64,000 nucleotides of DNA from Bacillus rhizoplanae. GTDB lineage: Bacteria; Bacillota; Bacilli; Bacillales; Bacillaceae_G. Where the stretch lies: contig NZ_CAKJTI010000004.1 of NCBI RefSeq assembly GCF_917563915.1, positions 229,231 to 293,230 on the forward strand. The letters are read 5' to 3'. The notes beneath the pieces were generated by a model. It was not told the DNA's origin and did no database searches. It worked only from the letters and a program-made list of their open reading frames with translations. Position numbers and translations under genes: made by a program. Positions 8,752 to 19,046 of this stretch are shown here, piece after piece (within the stretch, counting starts at the first letter, position 1; each line of letters starts with the position of its first letter).

Positions 8752-8925
8752 TTATCTAGCTGTGACATCTTTAGCTGCTTCAGAAATACGGTCAACTGTT
8801 GCTTTTCCAGCATCTTCAACAGCATCAACTGCATTTTGTACTGCATCGCTTGCTACTTCAATTCCACGTTTTGTTTTATTACGCCCTTCATCAATAGCAG
8901 ATTGATTTCGATTTTGTTCAGCCAT
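8752..8925 (-). CDS. 57-residue Ala/Asp-rich amphipathic small protein
   Basis: Not a recognised named family. The product starts MAEQNRNQSAIDEGRNKT and continues as alternating Ala/Val, Asp/Glu and Lys/Arg (ASDAVQNAVDAVEDAGKATV), an amphipathic helix resembling LEA or small stress/spore proteins. A strong AGGAGGG lies seven bases before the ATG. The upstream sequence TGAATA-N17-TATACTA resembles a forespore sigma-G promoter, which would suit a spore protein, but this is inference. Its hairpin terminator is at 8674-8697. Confidence 0.75.
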   Translation of the reverse strand: MAEQNRNQSAIDEGRNKTKRGIEVASDAVQNAVDAVEDAGKATVDRISEAAKDVTAR

Positions 8926-8956
8926 TTGTTACCCTCCTAAAATTGGTTTTCGATCT

Positions 8957-8986
8957 TAGTATAAGAAAATGTCATTTTACTATTCA
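8957..8986 (-). promoter_or_regulatory. candidate forespore (sigma-G type) promoter
   Basis: On the minus strand TGAATA, 17 bases, TATACTA; the sigma-G consensus is roughly TGNATA and CATACTA. The start point would fall about 25 bases before the ATG at 8925. A sigma-A reading of TATACT cannot be excluded. Confidence 0.4.
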
Positions 8987-9046
8987 TACATTAGAAATAT
9001 TTCTAATCATTCGGGTTGTGTGAACAAAAAACCTCTTCAGAATACG

Positions 9047-9394
9047 TTTATCCCGCTATTTGTAGGCAGTAAGACTCCCACCTCAAGATGCAGAGAAAAG
9101 CAAAGAAGATAGGTGAGGGATGAAGAAAATCCCACTGATGAAAGTTTTACTTTATCCCGCCCAAACAGCCGGTAAGAAGTTAGGCAAGGAAGAGAGCCAA
9201 ACCGTCTGTAAGGACCCGATTGGTTCAACTAACCCTCTGGGGAAAAACGCTCCCAGAAGGAAGTTTCACTTTATCCCGCCCAAACAGCCGGTAAGAAGTT
9301 AGGCAAGGAAGAGAGCCAAACCGTCTGTAAGGGCCCGATTGGTTCAACTAATCCTCAACGAGAAAACCATTCGTTGATGAGAGTTTCACTTTAT
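9047..9394 (-). repeat. three bcr1-type elements fused in tandem
   Basis: Element 1 (9047-9155) is a standard but truncated bcr1. Elements 2 (9151-9274) and 3 (9270-9394) are the variant with AAACAGCCGGTAAGAAG and CCGTCTGTAAGG. Neighbours share one TTTAT at each junction (9151-9155, 9270-9274). All have the same orientation. Confidence 0.85.
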
Positions 9395-9515
9395 TTTAGA
9401 AACTTGTAATCATATCACATTTTGTGAAAGAATGAACAAAGAAAATGTGAAAAAAATTCGAAAATAGGATTGTAAATAGGGAAAAATATGATAAAGTAGA
9501 ATTATCAAATATTTA

Positions 9516-9542
9516 TGAAAACGTTTTCTGTAAACGTTTTAT
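9516..9542 (+). promoter_or_regulatory. two overlapping cre-like sites upstream of lctP
   Basis: TGAAAACGTTTTCT matches the CcpA cre consensus TGWAANCGNTNWCA at 13 of 14 positions. The adjoining TGTAAACGTTTTAT matches 12 of 14. CcpA control of lactate uptake would be expected, but binding is inferred. Confidence 0.6.
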
Positions 9543-9555
9543 TTTTTGGACCTAA

Positions 9556-9595
9556 AGGTCTGATGACCTGGTTGTCCACTTATAGGATTATAAGT
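9556..9595 (+). promoter_or_regulatory. paired palindromic operators upstream of lctP
   Basis: AGGTC-TGAT-GACCT (9556-9569) and ACTTATA-GGAT-TATAAGT (9578-9595) are both perfect palindromes with 4-base centres. Lactate genes in Bacillus are controlled by GntR/FadR-type LutR, which binds short palindromes, but neither site could be matched to a known consensus. Confidence 0.45.
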
Positions 9596-9630
9596 ACATG
9601 AAAAAGAGACATTAGAAGGGAAGAGAAACT

Positions 9631-11292
9631 ATGAGCACATGGACACAAGTTTATGATCCGCTAGGTAACATTTGGCTTTCGGCAGCAGTTGCAATGATTC
9701 CAATTGTATTTTTCTTCTTAGCGCTAACAGTTTTTCGTATGAAAGGCTACGTTGCAGGGTTCATTACAGTTTTATTAACAGTTATAATTGCACTTTTTGT
9801 TTATAAAATGCCATTTACGATGGCGATAGCAGCAACGGGCTATGGGTTTGCTTATGGATTATGGCCAATTGCGTGGATTATTATCATGTCAGTATTTTTA
9901 TACAAAATCTCAGTAAAAACGGGACAGTTCGATGTCATTCGTGCATCTGTTCTTTCTATTACAAATGATCATCGTCTACTTGTCATTTTAATCGGCTTCT
10001 CATTCGGTGCATTTTTGGAAGGAGCAGCTGGATTTGGAGCACCAGTAGCAATTACAGCAGCGCTTCTTGCAGGACTTGGTTTAAACCCGTTATACGCAGC
10101 GGGGCTTTGCTTAATTGCAAATACAGCACCGGTAGCATTCGGAGCGATGGGTATTCCAATTTTAGTAGCGGGTCAAGTAACAGGTATTGATCCTCATAAA
10201 ATAGGAGAAATGGCTGGACATCAATTACCGCTTCTATCATTATTTGTTCCATTCTTTATTGTATTCTTAATGGATGGATTAAAAGGTGTAAAACAAACGT
10301 GGCCTGCATTACTTGTAGCAGGCGGTTCGTTCGGGATTACGCAGTTTATTACAGCAACATATCTTGGACCTGAACTCCCGGATATTACATCAGCACTAGT
10401 GAGCTTAGTGAGTTTAGCGCTATTCTTAAAAGTATGGCAGCCAAAAGAAATTTACCGTTCTGGAAAAGGACAAGCAGAAGCAGCGGCGACGGTAGATGCT
10501 GGTTCTACAATGAATTTAACAGCAGGAAAAGTTTTGAAAGCGTGGTCACCTTTTATTATCTTAACGATAATGGTTGTAATCTGGAGCCAAAAGTTCTTTA
10601 AAGCTTTATTTGCTCCAGGCGGTGCACTTGAAAGCTTAGTGTTTAAAATTCAAATTCCGGGTCTGCATAATTTAGTGATGAAGGCAGAGCCAATTGTTAA
10701 TAAACCAACACCATATGAAGCTATATTAAAGATTGATATTTTATCGGCAACAGGCACAGCAATTTTGATTGCATGTATTATCACAATGTTTGTTTTGAAA
10801 ATGAGTCCAAAACAAGCAGTGGTCACATTTAAAGAAACATTGCAAGAATTGAAAATGCCAATTTTATCGATTGGATTAGTACTTGGTTTTGCTTTTATGG
10901 CAAATTACTCAGGACTTTCATCGACATTGGCATTAGCGTTAGCAGGAACGGGGAAATTCTTCCCATTCTTCTCGCCATTCCTTGGATGGCTCGGGGTATT
11001 CTTAACAGGATCAGATACATCTGCAAACGCATTGTTCTCAAATCTACAAGCAATTACAGCGCAGCAAGTAGGCGTAAGCGAAGTATTGCTTGTTGCGGCG
11101 AATACAACGGGCGGTGTAACTGCTAAAATGATTTCACCGCAGTCCATTGCAATCGCATGTGCGGCAGTTGGACTTGCTGGGAAAGAATCGGACTTATTCC
11201 GTTTTACAGTGAAGCATAGTTTATTCTTCGTAACAATCATCGGTATTATCACATACATTCAAGCTTATTATTTAACTTGGATGATTCCTTAA
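9631..11292 (+). CDS. lctP: L-lactate permease
   Basis: Lactate/H+ symporter of the LctP family, 553 residues (family about 530-560) with 12 or more membrane helices. Family blocks are clear: [20 protein letters not shown], the region [13 protein letters not shown], and near the C-terminus [13 protein letters not shown] and [17 protein letters not shown]. The ATG follows AGAAGGGAAGAG. Its leader holds cre-like boxes and two palindromes. A terminator follows at once, so the gene is monocistronic. Confidence 0.96.
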   Translation: MSTWTQVYDPLGNIWLSAAVAMIPIVFFFLALTVFRMKGYVAGFITVLLTVIIALFVYKMPFTMAIAATGYGFAYGLWPIAWIIIMSVFLYKISVKTGQFDVIRASVLSITNDHRLLVILIGFSFGAFLEGAAGFGAPVAITAALLAGLGLNPLYAAGLCLIANTAPVAFGAMGIPILVAGQVTGIDPHKIGEMAGHQLPLLSLFVPFFIVFLMDGLKGVKQTWPALLVAGGSFGITQFITATYLGPELPDITSALVSLVSLALFLKVWQPKEIYRSGKGQAEAAATVDAGSTMNLTAGKVLKAWSPFIILTIMVVIWSQKFFKALFAPGGALESLVFKIQIPGLHNLVMKAEPIVNKPTPYEAILKIDILSATGTAILIACIITMFVLKMSPKQAVVTFKETLQELKMPILSIGLVLGFAFMANYSGLSSTLALALAGTGKFFPFFSPFLGWLGVFLTGSDTSANALFSNLQAITAQQVGVSEVLLVAANTTGGVTAKMISPQSIAIACAAVGLAGKESDLFRFTVKHSLFFVTIIGIITYIQAYYLTWMIP

Positions 11293-11295
11293 TAG

Positions 11296-11332
11296 AAAAA
11301 GGGGTGTCTCTTATGATGAGATACCCCTTTTT
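11296..11332 (+). terminator. terminator of lctP
   Basis: 15-bp stem AAAAAGGGGTGTCTC/GAGATACCCCTTTTT with one G-T pair. It also works in reverse and may serve the convergent gene. Confidence 0.9.
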
Positions 11333-11345
11333 GTTATTTTTGATT

Positions 11346-12032
11346 TTAGCATGGAAGATGTACGGTTTTAACGTGATGTAAATTAAAATGAAAACGCTGA
11401 TTACGTGCTGTAATGAGTTCAATTTGGTTGTCGGTTACTTCAGCTAATTTGCCAATTTTAAAATTCTGTATGCCTAAATCAAGTAAAACGATATGTTGTT
11501 TTAGTTTTTTCATTTGCTCAGAAAATGTACGTGCAAGTGTAATCTTTGAAGCTGGTGATAAGAGTTTTTCATTTTCTAGTCCGTAAGGCGTTTCTGCTTC
11601 CTTATACGGAACGATATATTTTACGTGATGAAATGGGATGTATAACATTTGATAGACAGGTGAGAGGAAGATAAAATAGTCATTCATAATATGGGTAACA
11701 TATCCATGTAAGAAGTGTTCATGTGATAGCGCAAGTTCAATAAATTGTCCTTTTGCCACTTGCAATGTTTTTCGTAGTGAAATAGTGGATTCACTTGATA
11801 TTATGTCTGGCGGTAGTAAAGATTCTGGAATTGTTAGGTTATCAAATAATGAAGAATCGATGTTTGGGGTTAAATGTTGAATGTGTAAACTGGAGATATA
11901 CATGTACTTTTCTCCATCATACAATACAATAATGTCTGAGCCTTTATCAATCATAATCCCTTCAAATGGAAGAAGGTCCCCGGATAGTGTCACTTGTATG
12001 GGATGATTAATATATTTTTGTAAATGAAGCAT
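11346..12032 (-). CDS. DUF2642-like protein with repeated Sm-like fold
   Basis: 228-residue protein I recognise only at domain level. The N-terminal 60 residues (GDLLPFEGIMIDKGSDIIVL then YMYIS) have the pattern of DUF2642/CotB-type Sm-like modules; similar beta-rich units recur (about 90-145 and 175-228), suggesting an internal repeat. Such proteins are often spore-coat associated in Bacillus, which is inference here. ATG at 12032 follows AAAGGTG with six-base spacing; the upstream in-frame ATG at 12077 overlaps another ribosome binding site. It lies 66 bases after the ArsB-type gene on the same strand and may be cotranscribed. Confidence 0.7.
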   Translation of the reverse strand: MLHLQKYINHPIQVTLSGDLLPFEGIMIDKGSDIIVLYDGEKYMYISSLHIQHLTPNIDSSLFDNLTIPESLLPPDIISSESTISLRKTLQVAKGQFIELALSHEHFLHGYVTHIMNDYFIFLSPVYQMLYIPFHHVKYIVPYKEAETPYGLENEKLLSPASKITLARTFSEQMKKLKQHIVLLDLGIQNFKIGKLAEVTDNQIELITARNQRFHFNLHHVKTVHLPC

Positions 12033-12097
12033 AATAATCACCTTTCTTGTAATTACATAATCTCCTCCTTCTAACATAGTGGAAGGAGGGAGATGTT

Positions 12098-13459
12098 TTA
12101 GGGTGCGAAGATTAATTTAACCCAATAATATAAACATAGTAGTGTAAAAATGACGGTTGGCGGAATGACAAGGAATGTAGTTTTTATATAGGTACCCCAA
12201 CCGATAGTTACTTTTCCTTTTTTCACAATATACATCCACATTAAGCTTGCTAGTGTACCAATCGGGAGTAATAATGAACCCATGTCACTACCGATGATGT
12301 TTGCAAGATAAATGGTTTTCAATGTAATAGGATCTAGTCCCATTTCGGTGAGTTCAATTGTGCCAATCATTAAGGCAGGATGGTTATTAAAAATGTTAGA
12401 GAGGATAGAGATTAGGCCCCCCATAACAAAAGTGGCATGAAATAAACTATCAGCGACGAGTGGTTGAAATGTAGTGACGAGCAGTTTGGTTAAACCGATG
12501 TTATTAAGTCCATACACAATCACATACATAGAAAATGCGAAAATTAAGACGTACCAAGGGGTTTTTTTAATCATATCATGAGGTGGGATGCGCAGTTTGT
12601 ACCATCTCCACCCGAGTAAAATAACGGAGCCAATGACTGCTACAATGGCGATAGAAAACTGAAAGAAAGATGCGATAAATAAGCTGATGCGAACGCACAA
12701 AACAAATAATAGAATTCTAAGCATAAACTTTGTTCGCTTACGATTTTCATCAATTGCGGGACGTGGTTGCAGTGGGTGAAAGGATTTTTTAACGAAATTT
12801 TCATCTAAGTATGTCGACAAGACCGGGAGTTTTTCAGGGATTTTTTTCCGAAAAACAAGGAATAATAGAAACGACATAAAAAGGAGCCCTAACGTAGCGG
12901 GAACAAACATCATGGCTGTGTGCATGTATAAATCCATATCAATAATTCTCAGGGCGATTAAATTCACAATATTGCTTACACCAATCGGCGCGCTTGAGGC
13001 AGTGGCGATGAGTGCACCACTTAATAAGTAAGGTATTTTTTGATCATTTTTGAGTCGCAAATGGTGTAATAAAAGCAGTAAAATGGGAGTTGTAATTAAG
13101 ATGCTACCATCGTTATTGAAGAATAATGTCATGAGAAAACAAAGAAGATTTGTATACCAAAAGAGGCGAATACCAGAGCTTTTTGCTTTTTTAGCAAGTT
13201 GAACGGCGTACCAATAAAAAAAACCGAAACTCTCTAATACGATCGCCATAACAATGGTAGCCATAATTGTTATGGCGGCGCCCATAATCTTTGAGCTAAT
13301 ATCACCCAAGTCGGCAAGAGAAACTGTACCGCTTAAAATGACAATCACTGCACCAACTGTTGCTGGAATTGCTTCATTCATTCCTTTGGGACGCCAAAAG
13401 ATGATGAGCGTGGTTCCGAGAAAAGCGAGTATGGTTATTGTATATTGTAGGTTTATCAA
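12098..13459 (-). CDS. ArsB/NhaD-superfamily permease, copy 1
   Basis: Ion-transporter-superfamily membrane protein, about 453 residues with 11-12 helices. Signature parts: FFNNDGSILITTPILLLLL and ATASSAPIGVSNIVNLIAL, then a second half with NIFNNHPALMIGTIELTEMG and the LLPIGTLASLMW block. The superfamily includes arsenite efflux pumps and Na+/H+ antiporters; the ion cannot be told from sequence, and no arsR or arsC is nearby. Start: TTG at 13459 with AGGGGTG six bases upstream fits better than GTG at 13468. It is a close paralogue of the protein at 16248-17606. Confidence 0.85.
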   Translation of the reverse strand: MINLQYTITILAFLGTTLIIFWRPKGMNEAIPATVGAVIVILSGTVSLADLGDISSKIMGAAITIMATIVMAIVLESFGFFYWYAVQLAKKAKSSGIRLFWYTNLLCFLMTLFFNNDGSILITTPILLLLLHHLRLKNDQKIPYLLSGALIATASSAPIGVSNIVNLIALRIIDMDLYMHTAMMFVPATLGLLFMSFLLFLVFRKKIPEKLPVLSTYLDENFVKKSFHPLQPRPAIDENRKRTKFMLRILLFVLCVRISLFIASFFQFSIAIVAVIGSVILLGWRWYKLRIPPHDMIKKTPWYVLIFAFSMYVIVYGLNNIGLTKLLVTTFQPLVADSLFHATFVMGGLISILSNIFNNHPALMIGTIELTEMGLDPITLKTIYLANIIGSDMGSLLLPIGTLASLMWMYIVKKGKVTIGWGTYIKTTFLVIPPTVIFTLLCLYYWVKLIFAP

Positions 13460-13667
13460 CTCTTTCACCCCTGTTCTTATAGTGAAAAGTTCGCATAAGA
13501 CATACGTCCTGCACTGGCTTATATTCTATATGTATGAAGTGTGGGTTCGGCTTGTACTAAGTGAAATACCCATTTTTTGAATAAGGAAAAGAAATGATAT
13601 AAATACCTTTGCATTTTTTAGACAATGATGTATGATAAGAGCGTAGTGAAAATTTAATCAGTGATAA

Positions 13668-13766
13668 ACTAGGGGTGCCCAAGAGAGCTGGGCTGAGAGG
13701 GAAGCGTGTTGAAGCTTCTTAACCCTTTGGACCTGATCTGGTTCGTACCAGCGGAGGGAAGTTAAC
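13668..13766 (+). ncRNA. TPP (thi-box) riboswitch
   Basis: All conserved pieces are present in order: AGGGGTGCCC, GCTGAGAGG, AACCCTTTGGACCTGATCTGG and ACCAGCGGAGGGAAG. These form the pyrimidine and pyrophosphate sensing helices of the TPP aptamer. It is followed 27 bases later by a terminator, so thiamine diphosphate should switch thiC off by transcription termination. Confidence 0.97.
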
Positions 13767-13792
13767 GGCTTTACATAACAATGCCTTATGTT

Positions 13793-13829
13793 GCCAGGTC
13801 CTATTCTTTATTATGGACCTGGCTTTTTT
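13793..13829 (+). terminator. riboswitch expression-platform terminator
   Basis: 9-bp stem GCCAGGTCC/GGACCTGGC with six T, between the aptamer and thiC. Confidence 0.9.
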
Positions 13830-13869
13830 ATTTGAGCATATGCTAGCCGCTAGTTCTCATCCTGGTCAT

Positions 13870-15736
<1,867 letters not shown>

Positions 15737-15804
15737 TTAGAAAGCATCTTTCTGAACACCTCTTAATCTATGATCATGTGTACCTAACCTAATATAGATA
15801 ATAG

Positions 15805-15835
15805 TCCCCCTGCTGAGCGAGAGCAGGGGGATTTT
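15805..15835 (+). terminator. terminator of thiC
   Basis: 10-bp stem TCCCCCTGCT/AGCAGGGGGA followed by TTTTG. Confidence 0.9.
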
Positions 15836-15878
15836 GTTATAATTTACATAAAAAGCAAGATGGATCGGAGGGGTAAAA

Positions 15879-16187
15879 ATGAAGCAGAAAATTGTTCCTG
15901 CTATTTCATTTATATTACAGATTCTTTTTGTCGTTACATTTGTTTTTTTATTGTCACCAAATTATGAGAAACAAATGGATATTATCATAACAGCTGTCAG
16001 TACGTTGTTTTTTGTGTTTGGTAGTTTTGGCCTTTCTGTATATTCATTTGCGAAGAAGTGGTACCCGAAATTATCGTTTTTCTTCATCATTACATCATGC
16101 ATGTTGCTTGCTTATTTCATTTTGGTTTTTGTTCTTCCCGAGGCGGGAATTCCGCCTTACCTCTGTCACCGATTTACGGAGCATTAA
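15879..16187 (+). CDS. small multi-helix membrane protein, probably frameshifted
   Basis: 102-residue protein of unknown family with three membrane helices (about residues 8-26, 36-56, 66-88). GGAGGGG lies just before the ATG. After LPEAGIPP the frame turns into YLCHRFTEH and stops. The third frame continues as PLSPIYGALILIEIGTFRIY and ends FGGSL at 16237, a hydrophobic segment that reads like the missing fourth helix. The true C-terminus was therefore probably lost through a one-base deletion near 16158. If so the natural protein is about 120 residues and the present gene is a recent pseudogene or a sequencing error. Confidence 0.6.
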   Translation: MKQKIVPAISFILQILFVVTFVFLLSPNYEKQMDIIITAVSTLFFVFGSFGLSVYSFAKKWYPKLSFFFIITSCMLLAYFILVFVLPEAGIPPYLCHRFTEH

Positions 16188-16247
16188 TATTAATAGAAAT
16201 AGGAACCTTCCGTATATATTTTGGAGGGTCCCTATAAGGTGTTTTAT

Positions 16248-17606
16248 TTAACGAGCAAAAACGAGCTGCACCCAGTAGAATAGGAGGAAGAGTGTTACGA
16301 TTGTTGTAAGGGGAATGACAATTAAGGAGACATTCAAGTAATCTTTCCATTTTACTTTGATTTTATTTTGCTTTAGGATATGCATCCAAATAAGAGAAGC
16401 AAGTGTACCGATTGGTAGTAACAATGATCCCATATCGCTGCCAATAATGTTTGCGAGGTAGATTGTTTTGAGGGTAATAGGGTCTAATCCCATTTCTGTT
16501 AAGGTAATGGTTCCAATCATTAAGGCAGGATGGTTGTTAAAGAAGTTTGATAGAAGTGAAACGAGTCCACCCATGATAAAGCTTGCATGTAATAAACTTT
16601 GATTTACGATTGGCTCACATATTTGTACAAGCCAAGCTGTTAATCCAGCATTATGAAGCCCGTAAATAATGACGTACATGGAAAAAGCGAATATGAGAAT
16701 GTGCCACGGTGTCTTTTTTAATATATCGACTGGATTTGTTCGTAAATAATACCATCTCCATACGAGCAGAACGAGGGAGCCAAGTACGGCAACGATTTCA
16801 ATCGGAATTGCAAAGAATGAGGCAACGAAAAGAAGACAACGCATAAGGAAGACGAACAGTAACACTTTTAACATAAATTTTGTGCGTTTGCTTTTCGTAT
16901 CAATAGAATCTTTCCCTTTTAAGGGGTGAAAGTGTTTTGTGAAAAAGACTTCTTCAATATCATAAGCGGATGTTGGTAGTGTTTTCGGTAATTTCTTTTT
17001 CACAACTAGATACATGAGCCATGACATAAAGATAAGCCCTAACGTTGCAGGTACGAACATCATTGCTGTATGCATATAGAGTGTCATATGAACGATGTTT
17101 AATGCGATTAAATTTACGATATTACTAACGCCAATTGGGGCACTAGAAGCAGTTGCAATTAATGCACCGCTTAATAAATATGGAATTTGTTGATGTGGCT
17201 TTAATTGAAGGTTTTTCAAAAGTAAAATTAAAATTGGTGTGGTAATTAAAATACTACCATCGTTATTAAATAATAGCGTCATGAGAAAGCAGAGTAATTG
17301 AATGTACCAATATAGACGGTGTCCGGAGCCTTTTGCTAAGTTCGCGAGCCGGGCTGCTGCCCAGTGGAAGAAACCAAAACTTTCTAATATAACAGCCATA
17401 ACGATTGTCGCGATGATGGTGATAGAGGCGCCGCCAATTTTACTAATAATATCGGCAATGTCGCTGCGTGATACAAGACCGGTAATAATGATAATCCCCG
17501 CTCCAATTGCAGCTGGCCATGCTTCGTTTACTCCTCCTGGCCGCCAAAATATAACGACCATGGTGATAAAAAAAACAAAAAGTGTAATCCAAATTTCAAT
17601 ACCCAT
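16248..17606 (-). CDS. ArsB/NhaD-superfamily permease, copy 2
   Basis: Paralogue of the permease at 12098-13459, nearly colinear in sequence (shared FNNDGSILITTPILILLL, ASSAPIGVSNIVNLIAL, FNNHPALMIGT, IIGSDMGSLLLPIGTLASL). About 452 residues with the same 11-12 helix plan. The ATG at 17606 follows AAGAAGGGCAGG; upstream in-frame codons to 17663 encode a non-conserved hydrophilic stretch without an RBS. The two copies flank thiC on the same strand. Ion specificity unknown. Confidence 0.85.
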   Translation of the reverse strand: MGIEIWITLFVFFITMVVIFWRPGGVNEAWPAAIGAGIIIITGLVSRSDIADIISKIGGASITIIATIVMAVILESFGFFHWAAARLANLAKGSGHRLYWYIQLLCFLMTLLFNNDGSILITTPILILLLKNLQLKPHQQIPYLLSGALIATASSAPIGVSNIVNLIALNIVHMTLYMHTAMMFVPATLGLIFMSWLMYLVVKKKLPKTLPTSAYDIEEVFFTKHFHPLKGKDSIDTKSKRTKFMLKVLLFVFLMRCLLFVASFFAIPIEIVAVLGSLVLLVWRWYYLRTNPVDILKKTPWHILIFAFSMYVIIYGLHNAGLTAWLVQICEPIVNQSLLHASFIMGGLVSLLSNFFNNHPALMIGTITLTEMGLDPITLKTIYLANIIGSDMGSLLLPIGTLASLIWMHILKQNKIKVKWKDYLNVSLIVIPLTTIVTLFLLFYWVQLVFAR

Positions 17607-18026
17607 AGCTAGCCTGCCCTTCTTGATTCTTGAATTTGAACAAGAATATTTCGACTTGTCCACGACTTTCTAATTAATCATATTCATATTCTTAAAAGAA
17701 GGTATGGGACATTACACTAACTATTGTAAATATGTGCGTTTGGTGCTTTGAGGAAAAGACATAGTATATAGGGAATTCTAAATGAAAATAGGCACATATC
17801 CAGTATGTGCCTATTAGGTATTTATAATAGAAAGGTTGTTACATGCATCTACCTAGTTTTCTTTTGGTAGGTAGATGTGGATGAAAATATGCTACTTATT
17901 TCGTGGTAGATGATGTTTGACTAAGAATTTTGTTATCAGTATGGGTATTTGTAATGCTGTCTGTAAGAGCCCGATTGGTTCAACTAATCCTCAACGAGAA
18001 AATCGTTCGTTGGGGAAAGTTTCACT
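17607..18026. other. gene-free stretch with two hairpins
   Basis: Contains the promoter region of the permease, hairpin 17788-17814 (ATAGGCACATA/TATGTGCCTAT), hairpin 17846-17877 (CATCTACCTA/TAGGTAGATG) and a partial bcr1. No ORF with an RBS. Confidence 0.5.
17788..17814 (-). terminator. likely cydAB terminator, displaced
   Basis: Perfect 11-bp stem with a 5-base loop; TTTCATTT follows on the minus strand. It is the first terminator-like structure of clear quality past cydB, about 210 bases away, with a bcr1 copy in between. Confidence 0.5.
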
Positions 18027-18030
18027 TTAC
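17957..18030 (-). repeat. bcr1-type element, partial, abutting the cydB stop
   Basis: Variant with TCTGTAAGAGCCCGATTGG, a stem TCCCCAACGA/TCGTTGAGGA and the end GTTTCACTTTAC. The TAA stop of cydB is bases 2-4 of the element's GTAAA end. Confidence 0.8.
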
Positions 18031-19046
18031 TTTAAAAAAGTTCTATCTTTCAAGAATAAGTTCCAGAAGAAGATGAAGCCTGGTAATAGTATTGCGATAC
18101 CGACTGCATAGAGAATGAGTAGCGCATAAAACGTTTCTTTCGTTGTAAAACTTGTGAATACAGTTACTTCTGGATAAATAATATACGGAAGGTGTGCAAC
18201 GCCGTAAGCGTAGCTTGCAAATCCATACTGGGCAACGACAGAAAGAACAGCAATGCGTGGCCAGCCAAGTGTTTCATGTTTTTGACTTGTCCACCAAAGG
18301 GAAGAATAGCCAATGATAAAAAAGATGATCGAGATTGTAAACCATTTGAATTGTTTAATTAATCCTTCCATGAGCCAATGTGTTTCAGGTTCCATTACGA
18401 CAAGTGCAATGATGGCGGTGACAAGCGTTGCAGGACCGAGCACGATGGCGTTTCTCCGGTAGACACGATATGTATCTTCGGACCCTTGTTCTCTAGCAAA
18501 ATCAGCCAGAAAGAGTGCTGATAAAAAGAGTTCTGATGTTAAACCAAAGAGCATGTACCAGTATACGACTGGACTTGATAATAATTTTCCATATAATAAC
18601 GTTTCTTTGCCGCCGGCAGTGGTAATGAAGGCTCCTTCTGTTACAGGAAGAACTGTAATTAAGAGAGCTGGAATTAATAGACCAGTAATGCCCGAAATAA
18701 CACGCATTAGATACTGGTACTTTGGCAAGGAATAAGAAAACACCATAAAAGTACTACGAATTGTAACGAGTATGAGAATTAAGGTAACAGGTAAAAACAT
18801 TGCGGTTGCGAGTGTAAATGCAGCTTTTGGAAAGAAGCCGAGAAACGCAACAACGACAAAGACTAGAAATGTATTCGTAACTTCCCATGTTGGGGATAAA
18901 TAGCGATTAGCGAGTTTTCCAGCAAGTGTTGGGTGCTTTGCATACACCATTCCCCAAAAGCCGGCACCGAAATCAATTGAGCCTAAAATACTGTATACAA
19001 AGACGACAGCCCAGAGAATGATAATAGCAATGCTTGCTTCAGGCAT
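18027..19046 (-). CDS. cydB: cytochrome bd quinol oxidase subunit II
   Basis: Membrane subunit of the high-affinity terminal oxidase, 339 residues with eight or more helices. Seen: the AVVFVYSILGSIDFGAGFWG start typical of CydB and the R-Y-L-S-P-T-W-E-V-T-N-T-F block. The start overlaps the end of cydA by 8 bases, so translation is coupled. The stop codon lies in the end of a bcr1 copy. cydC and cydD do not follow. Confidence 0.95.
   Translation of the reverse strand: MPEASIAIIILWAVVFVYSILGSIDFGAGFWGMVYAKHPTLAGKLANRYLSPTWEVTNTFLVFVVVAFLGFFPKAAFTLATAMFLPVTLILILVTIRSTFMVFSYSLPKYQYLMRVISGITGLLIPALLITVLPVTEGAFITTAGGKETLLYGKLLSSPVVYWYMLFGLTSELFLSALFLADFAREQGSEDTYRVYRRNAIVLGPATLVTAIIALVVMEPETHWLMEGLIKQFKWFTISIIFFIIGYSSLWWTSQKHETLGWPRIAVLSVVAQYGFASYAYGVAHLPYIIYPEVTVFTSFTTKETFYALLILYAVGIAILLPGFIFFWNLFLKDRTFLK

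Larger units (their letters stand above)
8926..9630. other. gene-free region carrying triple repeat and lctP regulatory sites
   Basis: About 700 bases: candidate sporulation promoter and an 18-bp palindrome ATTAGAAATATTTCTAAT (8990-9007), three fused bcr1-type elements (9047-9394), and the lctP leader with cre-like and palindromic sites (9516-9595). No gene. Confidence 0.6.

Noticed and set aside
7669-9302. Small ORFs inside the repeat arrays sharing a common peptide start (MNQSGPYRRFG)
   Set aside because: Identical peptides arise only because the repeats are identical; no RBS or independent conservation.
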